Positions 33,876 to 43,700 of a stretch of 51,717 nt of DNA are shown piece after piece. Each line of letters starts with the position of its first letter. Positions within the stretch are counted from its first letter, which is position 1. The position numbers and the translations under genes were made by a program. The notes below the pieces were generated by a model. That model was not told the origin of the DNA. It did no database searches and worked only from the letters and a program-made list of their open reading frames with translations. The stretch covers positions 1 through 51,717 of the forward strand of contig JAGBIA010000026.1 in the NCBI GenBank assembly GCA_017935225.1, in the 5' to 3' direction. Source of the DNA: Clostridia bacterium. Its GTDB lineage: Bacteria; Bacillota; Clostridia; Oscillospirales; CAG-272.

Positions 33876-34134
33876 GGTTGAAGTTTTTTGGGGGATGTGC
33901 CAAGCTTTCCTGAGGCACTCGGCTAAGCTTTATAATAAAAATTCGAGTTTTCGGTGCCGATGAGGCGTCCGAAAACTCTACCTGAACCATAGCTCACATA
34001 AAAATTCAGTTTATGCCAAACTACTGTTGCATTCAAAATAACTTCCCATTCAAGTTCTTTTGGTTCTTTTCTCGAAAGAAAAGAACAATAATACACAACT
34101 TAAACTAACTATCAAACTCACTAAAGGAGAATTT
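33876..34134 (+). other. Long structured leader or small RNA, class not recognised
   Basis: No credible gene is seen between the promoter and ATG at 34135. Hairpins include GTGCC/GGCAC (33897-33918) and a strong nested stem, GAGTTTTCGG (33945-33954) with CCGAAAACTC (33969-33978), holding an inner GCC-GATGA-GGC. Near the gene, GTTCTTTTCT (34063-34072) pairs with AGAAAAGAAC (34077-34086) around a CGAA loop, with no T run. CTCGGC at about 33917 could pair with the GCCGATGAG loop as a pseudoknot. It could be a riboswitch or attenuator for the next gene, or a separate small RNA; it matches none of the classes I know. Confidence 0.5.
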
Positions 34135-34944
34135 ATGTATACAAGAACGGATATAATAGCTCAGCTCGAGCAGATGGGCGTGCCGCGTGATAAGCCCGTG
34201 CTCGTTCACAGCTCGCTACGCGCGGTCGGCGAGGTAGAGGGCAGGGCAGACGGACTTATCGATGCGTTGAAGGCTCATATCTGCGCTGAGGGGGGGCTTT
34301 TGTGCATCCCCACGCACACATGGGCAAATATGGGCAAGGAGGGAGAGATAACGCTCGATATGCTGGGAAAGACCTGCATAGGAACGCTCCCGAATATTGC
34401 CGCAGGGCGAGAGGACGCTTGCCGCTCGGATCACCCTACGCATTCTATGGCGGTCTTTGGAGAGGGCGCTGAGGAATTTGTGTCGGGAGAGGAGAGAATG
34501 ACCACCCCCGCGCATCCCGACGGCTGCTACGGCAAAATATACGCCCGTGGCGGATACATATTGCTTGTAGGAGTTGGGCATAATAGAAATACCTACCTCC
34601 ATAGCGTTGAGGAGATGCTCGACGTTCCCAATCGCCTTGGCGAGCTTCGCGAGGTCAGTATAAGATACCGCGACGGCAGTATATCGCATAGACTCTCGCG
34701 CGGACATCACGCAGAGGGGATCGGCGACGTATCTGCGCGTTTTCCCAACTACGAAGAGGCTTTTAGATATCACGGATGCATCCGCGACGGATTTATCGGT
34801 AGCGCAAAAACTCAGCTCTGCTCTGCGGTGGGAATGAAGAGAGTACTTGAGACGATATATAAGCGCAGTGGCGGCATCGAGCTGCTGATGGAATACACAC
34901 CCATTCCGCGCGAATACTACGAGGGGGAGCTTTATGATGAGTAA
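34135..34944 (+). CDS. AAC(3)-family N-acetyltransferase
   Basis: This 269-residue protein has the aminoglycoside 3-N-acetyltransferase (antibiotic_NAT) signature: VLVHSSLRAVG, a CIPTHTW strand, CRSDHPTHSMAVFG, AHPDGCYGKI and GVGHNRNTYLHSVEEM. Enzymes of this family transfer acetyl groups from acetyl-CoA to amino sugars; many chromosomal members do not confer resistance and may act on host sugars or antibiotics of neighbours. Activity against any drug cannot be inferred here. ATG at 34135 follows AAAGGAG; an upstream TTG-started frame has no ribosome site. The stop overlaps the start of the permease-GH2 fusion by 11 bases. Confidence 0.88.
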   Translation: MYTRTDIIAQLEQMGVPRDKPVLVHSSLRAVGEVEGRADGLIDALKAHICAEGGLLCIPTHTWANMGKEGEITLDMLGKTCIGTLPNIAAGREDACRSDHPTHSMAVFGEGAEEFVSGEERMTTPAHPDGCYGKIYARGGYILLVGVGHNRNTYLHSVEEMLDVPNRLGELREVSIRYRDGSISHRLSRGHHAEGIGDVSARFPNYEEAFRYHGCIRDGFIGSAKTQLCSAVGMKRVLETIYKRSGGIELLMEYTPIPREYYEGELYDE

Positions 34945-37900
34945 AAATAAGACTCGCCTTGGCGCGAGATTTTGGTTCGCGCTCGTGCTGTTTGGACTTG
35001 TAGGTCAGATAGCGTGGGTGGTTGAGAATATGTATCTCAACGTCTTTATCTATAAGATGTTCGGCGCGTCGGCATCCGACATCGCGGCTATGGTAGCCGC
35101 GAGTGCGATCGCGGCTACGCTGACGACCGTGCTTGTGGGCGCACTTGCCGACAAGATCGGAAAGAGAAAGATATTTATCTGCCTTGGCTATATTCTCTGG
35201 GGCATCTCGATCCTTGGTTTTGCGCTCTTGCGTGTCGATTGGATAAGCGCGCTGTTTCCCGCAGTCGCCTCGGCTTCGGCTCTTGCGGTGACGCTCGTGA
35301 TCGTTCTTGACTGCGTTATGACCTTTTTTGGCTCGAGTGCCAACGATGCCGCCTATAACGCGTGGCTGACCGACTCGACCGACGAGAGCAACAGAGGCGC
35401 TGCAGAGGGAATAAATTCGATGATGCCGCTTGTGGCAATACTCGCGGTATTTGGCGGATTTATGGCGTTCAATCTCGATCTGCCGCAGTCCTGGACAGCG
35501 ATATTCTGCATCATCGGTATCGCGGTCACACTTATCGGTGTTCTCGGATTTTTTATCATCGAAGAGCCGCGTGTAGAGAAGAGCAAGAGCGGATATTTTG
35601 CGAACGTGATCTACGGATTTCGTCCGTCGAGCGTCAAGAAGCACGGTAAGTTGTATTTTTACCTTGTTTGCTTCGTGCTTTTCAATACTTCAATTCAGAT
35701 ATTTATGCCGTATCTGATAATCTATTACGAAAAGTCGCTCGGTATGACCGACTACGTTTTCGTAATGGCTCCCGCGATCCTGCTTGCCTCGGTGGTAACT
35801 GCACTTTGGGGCAAGGTCTACGATAAGCGCGGATTTGGATTTTCCTCGGCTCTCGCGCTTGCGTGGCTCTCTGTTGGATACGTGATCCTCTTCTTCGTCC
35901 GCGCTACCGCACCCGTGTTCGTCGGCTCGCTCTTTATGATGTGCGGCTATCTTTCTGGAATGGCGGTGTTCGGCGCGAAGATCCGCGAGCTCACACCCGA
36001 GGGCAAATCGGGAATGCTTCAGGGCGTCAGAATCTGCGCTCAGGTGCTTCTGCCAGGCGTGATCGGACCTGCGATCGGCAAGGCGGTGCTCGCAAACGCT
36101 GAGGTTATAGTCAACAACGACGGTACGACGAGCTTTATTCCGAACGCGAACATCTTTCTTGCATCTCTCGTTCCGATAGCCTTGCTTGCGATAATTCTGC
36201 TCGTATCCCGTGCGATATCGGGTGGAAAGAAGCCGAAAACGGTAGATCTCCCCACAGATCTTGACGGCGGTAGCTGGGACGAGTACCCGAGACCGCAGAT
36301 GAAGCGCGAGTCTTATATCTCGCTTTGCGGCGAGTGGGAGCTTGCGGTAAGATACGACTCTGAGAGCACTGAGACTCTTGGAAACATCAACGTACCTTTC
36401 GCTCCCGAAAGCACGCTGTCGGGCATCAAAAGACCTCTTGGGGTTGCCGAGAGATATATCTACAAAAAGAAATTCAGTCTGCCGAGCGGCTTTATGAAGG
36501 ATCGTTTGCTCGTTCATTTCGGAGCAGTCGACCAGATAGCCTACGTTTATCTCAACGGTAGCTTTGTTGGCGAGCACGTGGGCGGATATCTGCCCTTTGC
36601 GTTTGATCTCACATCGCTTCTTTGTGAGGGAGAGAACGAGCTTGTCGTCGAGGTCGAGGATACGCTTGACCGCGAGCTTGCCTACGGCAAACAGACCTAC
36701 AAGCGAGGCGGAATGTGGTACACCGCGATCAGCGGAATATGGCAGAGCGTGTGGCTTGAGAGCCTTTGCAAGAGCGCAATCGAAACTCTCAGAATTACAC
36801 CCGACCTCGAGGGCGTGACGATAGAAACGATGGGCGGCGCGGCAGAGAAGCATATCTCGCTGAGGACTCCAGATGGCATCCGTGAGATAGATTACGAGGG
36901 CGACCGCGTGAGAATCGATATCGCGAACGCGCACCTTTGGACACCCGAGGATCCATACCTTTACGAATTTACACTCACGTCGGGCGAGGATAAGATAGAC
37001 TCTTATTTCGGACTCCGCACCGTCAGCATCGAGAATCGCGGAGAGCATTCCTATATTACTCTTAACGGCAAGCCCTATTTCTTCCACGGACTGCTCGATC
37101 AGGGCTATTACAGCGACGGAATATACACCCCCAAGACTCCCGAGGGATATAAATTCGACATTCTCAAAATGAAGGAGCTTGGATTTAACACGCTCCGCAA
37201 GCATATCAAGATCGAGCCCGAGCTCTTTTACTACTATTGCGACAAGTACGGAATGATAGTATTTCAGGATATGGTCAATAGCGGCAAGTATAGTTTTCTT
37301 ATCGACACCGCGCTTCCGACAGTCGCAATGCGAAGCGGTATCACTCACAAGGCGTCAAAGCGCCGCCGAGAGCATTTCGAGAAAAGCTCGCGCGAGACTT
37401 TAGATCTGCTATACTCTCACCCCTGCGTTTGCTATTACACCATCTTCAACGAGGGATGGGGACAGTACGATGCTGACAGAATATACGCTGAGCTCAAGGC
37501 TTACGACCCCACTCGCGTGTACGACGCAACTTCGGGATGGTTCAAGTGCAAGGAGAGCGACGTTGATAGCGAGCATATCTATTTTAAGAAGATCAAGCTC
37601 AAGTCGCGCGCCGACCGCCCGCTCGTTCTCTCGGAGTTCGGCGGATACTCGATGCGCGTCGACGGTCATTCCTTCAATCTTGACGGCGCGTACGGCTATA
37701 AAACGCTTGAGAGCCGCGAGGCATTGATGGATGCGCTTGAGAAGCTCTATCTTGACGAGGTTCTTCCCGAGATCCAAAATAATGCACTCTGCGCCACCGT
37801 TCTGACTCAGGTCAGCGACGTTGAGGACGAGATCAACGGACTCGTCACTTACGACCGCGCGGTAGTCAAGGTCGATGGTGAGAGAATGAGAAAAATAGCC

Positions 37901-37948
37901 GAGAAACTGAAGTCGGAATTTGAGAAAATAGCTACTTTTGAGCCTTGA
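34934..37948 (+). CDS. Fusion of MFS/GPH-type sugar permease with GH2 glycosidase
   Basis: This is a single 1004-residue frame. Residues 1 to about 430 are a 12-helix major-facilitator permease (FALVLFGLVGQIAWVVENMY, GALADKIGKRK, and a second half from about 235). After a short linker (GGKKPKTVDLPTDL), residues about 450-1004 form a GH2 enzyme: sugar-binding jelly roll (GEWELAVRY, DQIAYVYLNGSFVGEHVGGY), Ig-like strand domain, and TIM barrel with acid/base E840 in IFNEGWG and nucleophile E901 in LSEFGGYS. Both catalytic residues are intact, so it should be active, probably on a beta-galactoside or beta-glucuronide. With an even number of helices the hydrolase would face the cytoplasm and could cleave sugars as they enter. 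The start overlaps the AAC(3) gene; GAGGGGGAG precedes it. Confidence 0.88.
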   Translation: MMSKNKTRLGARFWFALVLFGLVGQIAWVVENMYLNVFIYKMFGASASDIAAMVAASAIAATLTTVLVGALADKIGKRKIFICLGYILWGISILGFALLRVDWISALFPAVASASALAVTLVIVLDCVMTFFGSSANDAAYNAWLTDSTDESNRGAAEGINSMMPLVAILAVFGGFMAFNLDLPQSWTAIFCIIGIAVTLIGVLGFFIIEEPRVEKSKSGYFANVIYGFRPSSVKKHGKLYFYLVCFVLFNTSIQIFMPYLIIYYEKSLGMTDYVFVMAPAILLASVVTALWGKVYDKRGFGFSSALALAWLSVGYVILFFVRATAPVFVGSLFMMCGYLSGMAVFGAKIRELTPEGKSGMLQGVRICAQVLLPGVIGPAIGKAVLANAEVIVNNDGTTSFIPNANIFLASLVPIALLAIILLVSRAISGGKKPKTVDLPTDLDGGSWDEYPRPQMKRESYISLCGEWELAVRYDSESTETLGNINVPFAPESTLSGIKRPLGVAERYIYKKKFSLPSGFMKDRLLVHFGAVDQIAYVYLNGSFVGEHVGGYLPFAFDLTSLLCEGENELVVEVEDTLDRELAYGKQTYKRGGMWYTAISGIWQSVWLESLCKSAIETLRITPDLEGVTIETMGGAAEKHISLRTPDGIREIDYEGDRVRIDIANAHLWTPEDPYLYEFTLTSGEDKIDSYFGLRTVSIENRGEHSYITLNGKPYFFHGLLDQGYYSDGIYTPKTPEGYKFDILKMKELGFNTLRKHIKIEPELFYYYCDKYGMIVFQDMVNSGKYSFLIDTALPTVAMRSGITHKASKRRREHFEKSSRETLDLLYSHPCVCYYTIFNEGWGQYDADRIYAELKAYDPTRVYDATSGWFKCKESDVDSEHIYFKKIKLKSRADRPLVLSEFGGYSMRVDGHSFNLDGAYGYKTLESREALMDALEKLYLDEVLPEIQNNALCATVLTQVSDVEDEINGLVTYDRAVVKVDGERMRKIAEKLKSEFEKIATFEP

Positions 37949-37973
37949 CAATTGGCGGGTACTGTGCTATAAT
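37945..37973 (+). promoter_or_regulatory. Consensus promoter of the histidine-phosphatase gene
   Basis: TTGACA (37945-37950), a 17-base spacer and TATAAT (37968-37973). The -35 box overlaps the stop codon of the fusion gene. Confidence 0.92.
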
Positions 37974-38005
37974 AGCATCGTAAGTACTTTTTCGAGGTGA
38001 ACACA

Positions 38006-38719
38006 ATGCTATTCTTTTACGTCCGACACGGCGACCCTATATACGACCCCAATCAGCTCACACCCCTTGGCAAGCGTCAGGCAGAGGCGGTCGCAAAAAG
38101 GCTTGCGGCTCACGGAATTGACGAGATATACGCGTCGACTTCAAACAGAGCGATAGAGACCGCTCAGCCTACCTGCGAGATACTCAAAAAGCAGATGACT
38201 CTTCTCGATTTTGCAAATGAGGATCACGCGTGGCGCGAGCTTGCCGTGGTCGATAACGGCAGACGTAGCTGGATGTTCCACAATCCGAGATTTATCAGCC
38301 TTTTTGCCGAGAAGAGCGTGCGCGACCTTGGCGATGATTGGTACGAGCATCCCGAGCTCAAGCAATACGATCTGAAAAAGGGAATTGACCGCATCTACGA
38401 GGAGTCAGACAAGTTCTTTGCAAGTCTTGGCTATGAGCACGACAGACATACGGGCAGATATAAGGTAGTCTCGCATACCGATAAGCGCGTGGCGCTCTTT
38501 GCGCATCAGGGCTTCGGACTTGCCTTCCTCAGCTGCCTGCTTGACATTCCTTATCCTTTCTTTACCACTCATTTTGACATGTGTCACACAGGTGTCACGG
38601 TCATCGAATTCAGAGAAAGAGACGGATACGCCTATCCTTTGGTATTGACTCTGTCATCAGACTCTCATATCTACAAGGATGGACTTCCGACTAATTATAA
38701 TAATTATATAAGATTTTAA
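38006..38719 (+). CDS. Histidine-phosphatase (phosphoglycerate mutase-like) protein
   Basis: This 237-residue protein has the branch-1 histidine-phosphatase motif RHGDP near its N-terminus, the [16 protein letters not shown] block, [11 protein letters not shown] and a late [13 protein letters not shown] with the second histidine. The family removes or transfers phosphate from small molecules or proteins; the substrate is not evident. ATG at 38006 has GAGGTG at a good distance; a GTG nine bases earlier is an alternative. The rubrerythrin gene follows 14 bases later in the same transcript. Confidence 0.88.
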   Translation: MLFFYVRHGDPIYDPNQLTPLGKRQAEAVAKRLAAHGIDEIYASTSNRAIETAQPTCEILKKQMTLLDFANEDHAWRELAVVDNGRRSWMFHNPRFISLFAEKSVRDLGDDWYEHPELKQYDLKKGIDRIYEESDKFFASLGYEHDRHTGRYKVVSHTDKRVALFAHQGFGLAFLSCLLDIPYPFFTTHFDMCHTGVTVIEFRERDGYAYPLVLTLSSDSHIYKDGLPTNYNNYIRF

Positions 38720-38733
38720 AGGAGAGCACAACT

Positions 38734-39270
38734 ATGAGCAAATACGACGGAACACAGACACAAAAGAACCTCGAGGCTGCTTTCGCAGGCGAGTCCGAGG
38801 CAAGAAACAAGTATACCTACTTTGCATCCGTAGCAAAGAAGGAAGGCTACGAGCAGATCGCGGCACTTTTCCTCAAGACCGCCGAGAACGAGAAGGAGCA
38901 CGCAAAGCTCTGGTTCAAGGAGCTTGACGGTATCGGAAATACCGCACAGAACCTCGCTGCAGCAGCTGCAGGCGAGAACTACGAGTGGACCGATATGTAC
39001 GCAGGCTTTGCAAAGACTGCTGAGGAAGAGGGCTTCACGGAGCTCGCTGCAAGATTCAGACTCGTTGCGGCTATTGAGAAGCAGCACGAGGAGAGATACC
39101 GCGCACTTCTCCACAACGTAGAGGTTGCTGAGGTATTCAAGAAGAGCGAGGTCAAGGTTTGGGAATGCCGCAACTGCGGACACATCGTTGTCGGCACAGC
39201 CGCTCCTCAGGTCTGCCCCACCTGCAAGCATCCTCAGAGCTACTTCGAGATCCACGCAGAGAACTATTGA
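38734..39270 (+). CDS. rbr: Rubrerythrin
   Basis: This 178-residue non-haem iron peroxidase protects anaerobes by reducing hydrogen peroxide with electrons from NADH or rubredoxin. The N-terminal four-helix bundle carries the diiron ligands in [25 protein letters not shown] and [11 protein letters not shown]. The C-terminal rubredoxin-like domain has [12 protein letters not shown] and [12 protein letters not shown], four cysteines for the single iron. Length and order are complete. The ribosome site AAAGGAGAG is good. Confidence 0.97.
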   Translation: MSKYDGTQTQKNLEAAFAGESEARNKYTYFASVAKKEGYEQIAALFLKTAENEKEHAKLWFKELDGIGNTAQNLAAAAAGENYEWTDMYAGFAKTAEEEGFTELAARFRLVAAIEKQHEERYRALLHNVEVAEVFKKSEVKVWECRNCGHIVVGTAAPQVCPTCKHPQSYFEIHAENY

Positions 39271-39300
39271 TCAAAGAGGCTGAGTAATTCAGCTCAGAAC

Positions 39301-39336
39301 AAAAAAAGCTGTTGGCGAAATCCAACAGCTTTTTTG
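39301..39336. terminator. Terminator between rubrerythrin and dehydrogenase genes
   Basis: AAAAGCTGTTGG pairs with CCAACAGCTTTT around a CGAAAT loop, with A and T runs on both sides, so it serves both convergent genes. Confidence 0.92.
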
Positions 39337-39338
39337 TT

Positions 39339-40295
39339 TTAGTTTACTACGTTAGTAGGTGTACCGCCAAGGAAATTCTCGATGTTATCGCAAACTATCG
39401 AGAGAAGTCTGCGGCGCGTCTCTATCGGTGCCCACGCGACGTGAGGAGTGAATGTGATGTTGGGAGCGTCAATGAGCGGACAGTCAGCTCTCATCGGCTC
39501 GACCGTCAGCACGTCGACTGCTGCGCCCGAGAGATGTCCTGACTTGAGCGCATCGACAAGATCCTGCTCGACGATGACTCCGCCGCGCGCGGTATTTATG
39601 AAATACGCGCCTTTTTTCATCTTTGCAAATACCTTTGCATCAAAAAGCTCGCGCGTGCCGTCGTTGAGAGGGCAGTTGAGCGAGAGATAGTCGCTCTCGC
39701 GAAGGAGCGTGTCAAAATCGACGAAGGTGGCAATATCGTCCTGCTTGGGTGTTCTCGTGGTCGCGATGACTCTCATCTCGAAAGCCTTTGCGATCTCAGC
39801 TACGCGGCGACCGATCGCGCCGTAGCCGAAGATGCCGAGTGTCTTGCCCTGAAGCTCGGACGCGGGGCGGGAGAAGAAGCAGAACAGACGGGATCTCGTC
39901 CATTCTCCAGCCTTGACGTCGCGGTCGTACTCTGCTATCTTAGTCGCGTTTGCGAGAATGAAGCCGAACACCTGCTGAGCTACGGCAGAAGTCGAATATG
40001 AGCCTGCGTTAGCGACCGTAATTCCGCGCGAGCGCGCATACACGGTGTCGATATTGTTATATCCGGTGGCAAAAAGCGCGATGAGCTTGAGATTTTTCGC
40101 GCCTTCAAGCTCCGACTTACCGAGGACGGTCTTATTGAGAATGACTATATCCGCATCCTTGATCCTTCCGGGAATCTCGTCGGGCAGGCTCTCGCCATAG
40201 TAGGTGACGTTTCCGAATTTTTCAAGCACTGAGAGATCAAGATCTCCCGAGGTGACGGTGTTGCAGTCGGTCAGAACGATATTTAATTTCTTCAT
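39339..40295 (-). CDS. D-2-hydroxyacid dehydrogenase
   Basis: This 318-residue NAD(P)-dependent dehydrogenase belongs to the D-isomer 2-hydroxyacid family (glycerate, lactate or phosphoglycerate-type substrates). The nucleotide-binding loop is GYGAIGRRVAEIA, followed by TTRTPKQ. Catalytic R, E and H positions are seen in INTARGGVI, VDVLTVEPM and HVAWAP. The HVAWAP end resembles glycerate dehydrogenase-like members, but the exact substrate is not clear. It overlaps the zinc-ribbon membrane protein gene by four bases (ATGA) with GAGGTAAAAGG ahead. Confidence 0.92.
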   Translation of the reverse strand: MKKLNIVLTDCNTVTSGDLDLSVLEKFGNVTYYGESLPDEIPGRIKDADIVILNKTVLGKSELEGAKNLKLIALFATGYNNIDTVYARSRGITVANAGSYSTSAVAQQVFGFILANATKIAEYDRDVKAGEWTRSRLFCFFSRPASELQGKTLGIFGYGAIGRRVAEIAKAFEMRVIATTRTPKQDDIATFVDFDTLLRESDYLSLNCPLNDGTRELFDAKVFAKMKKGAYFINTARGGVIVEQDLVDALKSGHLSGAAVDVLTVEPMRADCPLIDAPNITFTPHVAWAPIETRRRLLSIVCDNIENFLGGTPTNVVN

Positions 40296-40699
40296 CCTTT
40301 TACCTCAAATCGTTTATTACAGCGGGGACACACCACAAAGTGCTTGCCCTTCGCCTTTGGGAGACGAAGGACAGCGCCGCACGCGTGGCACTTGCGGTAT
40401 ACGTGAGTTTTTCTGTCGCGGAACTTGTTTTGGCGGAGCTTGAAAAATCCGCAGAAGCGTTCGTTCTCGCGCTTGCGAGCCGCGATGTTCCTTGAGAACA
40501 TTCTAAAGAACATCCATCCTATCATCGCGGTCGTGATAAGATAATAGACAACGGAAAACCACACGGAATCGACAAAGAGAGCGACGATATTTGCCGCGAC
40601 CATCCATATAAGGCAGGCGTAAAGCATCACCTTTGCGAGCGTGTCACTTCCGTATCTTCCGTACATAAATTTGTATAGCTTATTTTTGAATTTACCCAT
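40292..40699 (-). CDS. Small membrane protein with C-terminal zinc ribbon
   Basis: This 135-residue protein has two hydrophobic segments (about residues 22-43 and 47-66) and then a cytosolic basic tail ending in a four-cysteine zinc ribbon, CHACGAVL and CPRCNKRF. Such proteins are widespread in Clostridia, usually unnamed, and may bind nucleic acid or a partner at the membrane. It lies between the ABC transporter and dehydrogenase genes, with an ATGA overlap downstream. Its ribosome site is weak and about 15 bases away, so it probably relies on coupling to the gene before it. Confidence 0.8.
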   Translation of the reverse strand: MGKFKNKLYKFMYGRYGSDTLAKVMLYACLIWMVAANIVALFVDSVWFSVVYYLITTAMIGWMFFRMFSRNIAARKRENERFCGFFKLRQNKFRDRKTHVYRKCHACGAVLRLPKAKGKHFVVCPRCNKRFEVKG

Positions 40700-40723
40700 G
40701 ACGGTGCCAAAAATCCTTTCGTA

Positions 40724-43700
40724 TTACTCGGTTCTCAGAGCAACGACGGGGTCCTTCTTGGAAGCGTTCTTAGAGGGAATAAGTCCTGCGATGATGGTAA
40801 GGAACATACTTATAATGACGAGTATGATCGCACCTGCCCAAGGCAGAACGGCATTGATGTTGGAGAAGCCCGAGAGTGCCTGAATGATGGCGTTGACGGG
40901 GATGCAGAGAAGTATCGTAAACAGAATACCTATTATACCTGCGGTCACGCCGATAATAAAGGTCTCTGCGTTGAATACGCGCGAGATATCCTTCTTGGAT
41001 GCGCCGATCGCGCGGAGGATCCCGATCTCCTTGGTCCTCTCGAGTACCGAGATATTGGTGATAATTCCGATCATTATCGAGGACACCACGAGCGAGATAG
41101 ATACGAATGCGATCAGAACGTAGGAGATAACGTCGATAATGATGGATACCGAGGACATCATAATTCCGATGATATCGGTATACTCAAGCTGATCCTTCTC
41201 TTCGACTCCCGCGTTGTAGTCAGCGATAAACTGCTCAACGTTCTCTTTTGCGTGGAAGTCCTTTGCGTAGAAATTGATGGACGCAGGGCGCTCCTTTGTA
41301 GCGTTGCCAAGCTCGGTCAGCGTAGACTTGTAGGTTGCATCTGTCTGGGGCGCAAAGCTGTAGAGTGCCTCTTCAAGCTGAATGAATTCTTCGCTGTCAG
41401 CAGGGAAGCCGTGGAGGATCGCAAGGAAGATCTCCTCGGTCACGGTCATCTCCTTGAGAGCGGCAGATACTGAGGTGTAGATAGCATTCATCGTTTCCTC
41501 ACCTGCAAGTGTTACAAGGCCGGGGATGGTCATAGGCTCCTGAGTTATGGGGTTGGTAGTCTCGATGCCGTTGATGAGCACGTAGAAGTGCGGAATATCC
41601 ATATAGGGAAGGAAAGTGGCGAGATTTTCGGGTGTGACGTCACTAAATACCTTGTCTTCCTTCATCATTCCGTTAATAGCTCCCGCAAGTCCCATCAGTC
41701 CCATCGTATTCTGAGGATCAGCGGATGCCGCCGCGAGCATAGTGTTGATAAGCTCGATCTTGTTTTCGTTGGGGAGCAGGAAGAATACGTTCTTAAATCC
41801 TGCTTCGTCCTTGATGTCTAGCTGACTTGCAAACTCTTCCTCAGTCTTGATCATCTGCGTCATATAAGCGTAGAACTGTTCCATCATCGAGTCATCGATC
41901 TTGTTTATAAGCTCGTCGATAGTCTCGGGGGTGTACTTGGTCCTCTCAAAGCCAAGACCCGTGAGGACGTTTACGTCGGGAGTCTCGACCTGCTGAGTGA
42001 TAACGTTGCTTTCCTTGTTCATCTGGAGGATATAGTCGGTAAGATCCTTAGTGTAACCGATAACGCCCGAGATCGAGGTCGCAGATGCGTCTACCTTAGG
42101 ACGAACAACACCCGAGATCTTGAGCTCGATAGAGTTATCTGTGATGAACTTGGAGAGCTGATCTTCGGTGTAGAAGTCGCGCACGTCGTTCCATACGGGG
42201 TAGGTCTTGTCGCCCACCGTGTAGGTGCGGTCGGACTCAATAAAGAAATCCTCGGTGTTTATGAGCTTGAATTTCATATCGAGGAAGTAGTCAATAGGAT
42301 AAGGCTCGATGTCCTCAGACTCGTACTTATCACCTGCCATAATAGAGTTCATAATACCCTCGAGCTCGCTCTGGTCAAGAACTCCGAGCATATAGAGTGC
42401 CATCTTACTGATCGAGTTGTTCTTTCCGACTACAAGCACTACCTCATCCTTCGAGGTCGGCCAATGACCGTCAACGAGGTCGTATTGCTGATCGAGAAGA
42501 TCCTGATTGTTGATCATCTCGCTGAATACGTTGATTCCGGCAGAGCCTGCGGATTCCATAAGAGATCCGAAGCTTGAGAAGCTGTCACCCATATTCTTGA
42601 ACATATTCTCAAGACCGAGCTTGAGCTTGCCGTCGTTTGTATAGAGCTGAAGATCGAAGTTGTAGGTGTACTGAATGTCACTTACGTAGTCCTCGATCTC
42701 TTCGTAATTTTCATCGATATACTTCTTGAATGCCTCGAGGTTGTTAGGTCTGGTTGATGTCATAGCCGTGACCATTGAATCGAGCGAGTTGTCGACGTAG
42801 ATCTTGTCGTCGTCGTGCTCTTCGTCATTATCCGAGGTTGCCGTCATAGCCTCCATCATAGCTGCCATATCCTGCGTCTGCTCGTAAATAGAGAGCGGAT
42901 AGGTCGAGAGGGTGTCCTCCTGGACCTGATCGATAAAGAGCTGAATGCCGTTCGAGAGCGAGAGTATAAGTGCGATACCGATGATACCGATACTTCCGGC
43001 GAAGGACGTCATAACCGTTCTTCCTTTTTTTGTCATAAGGTTCTTCATCGAGAGCGAGATAGCGGTAGCGAAGGACATCGAGGTCTTCTTCTGCTCAGCT
43101 TTGAGCGCCTTTTTGTTCTTCGAGATCTGAATTCTGCGCTCGGTATCCTTCTTTGCAAGTGCGGCGTATTCCTCTTCACTCAGCGGATCAGAGTCGTCGA
43201 TGACCTGACCGTCCGAAAGCTTTACGATACGTGTGGAGTACTGTTCGGCAAGCTCAGGGTTGTGAGTTACCATGATAACGAGGCGGTCGCTTGCCACCTC
43301 CTTGAGCAGATCCATTATCTGTACGCTCGTATGCGTATCAAGCGCACCCGTCGGCTCGTCTGCAAGCAGAATATCAGGGTTGTTTACGAGCGCACGCGCG
43401 ATCGCAACTCTCTGCATCTGTCCGCCCGACATCTGATTGGGCTTTTTGTGTAGCTGATCACCGAGACCGACCTTTGTGAGTGCCTCGACAGCTCTTGCGC
43501 GTCGCTCGGATTTGGATACACCCGAGAGAGTAAGCGCAAGCTCAACGTTTGCGAGTACGGTCTGGTGTGGGATGAGGTTGTAGCTCTGGAATACGAAGCC
43601 GATAGAGTGGTTTCTGTAGGTATCCCAATCGCTATCACGGAAAAGCTTTGTGGATTTTCCGTTGATGATGAGGTCACCGTCGCTGTAACGATCGAGGCCT

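Noticed and set aside
33757-33963. 68-residue frame overlapping the pepF end and the leader
   Set aside because: It has no ribosome site, begins inside pepF and runs through the promoter and hairpins.
34135-34944. Calling this an acquired aminoglycoside-resistance gene
   Set aside because: Only family membership is visible. There is no mobile context, and many chromosomal members do not act on drugs.
35690-37348. 552-residue minus-strand frame
   Set aside because: It is the shadow of the permease-GH2 fusion; no ribosome site or family signal.
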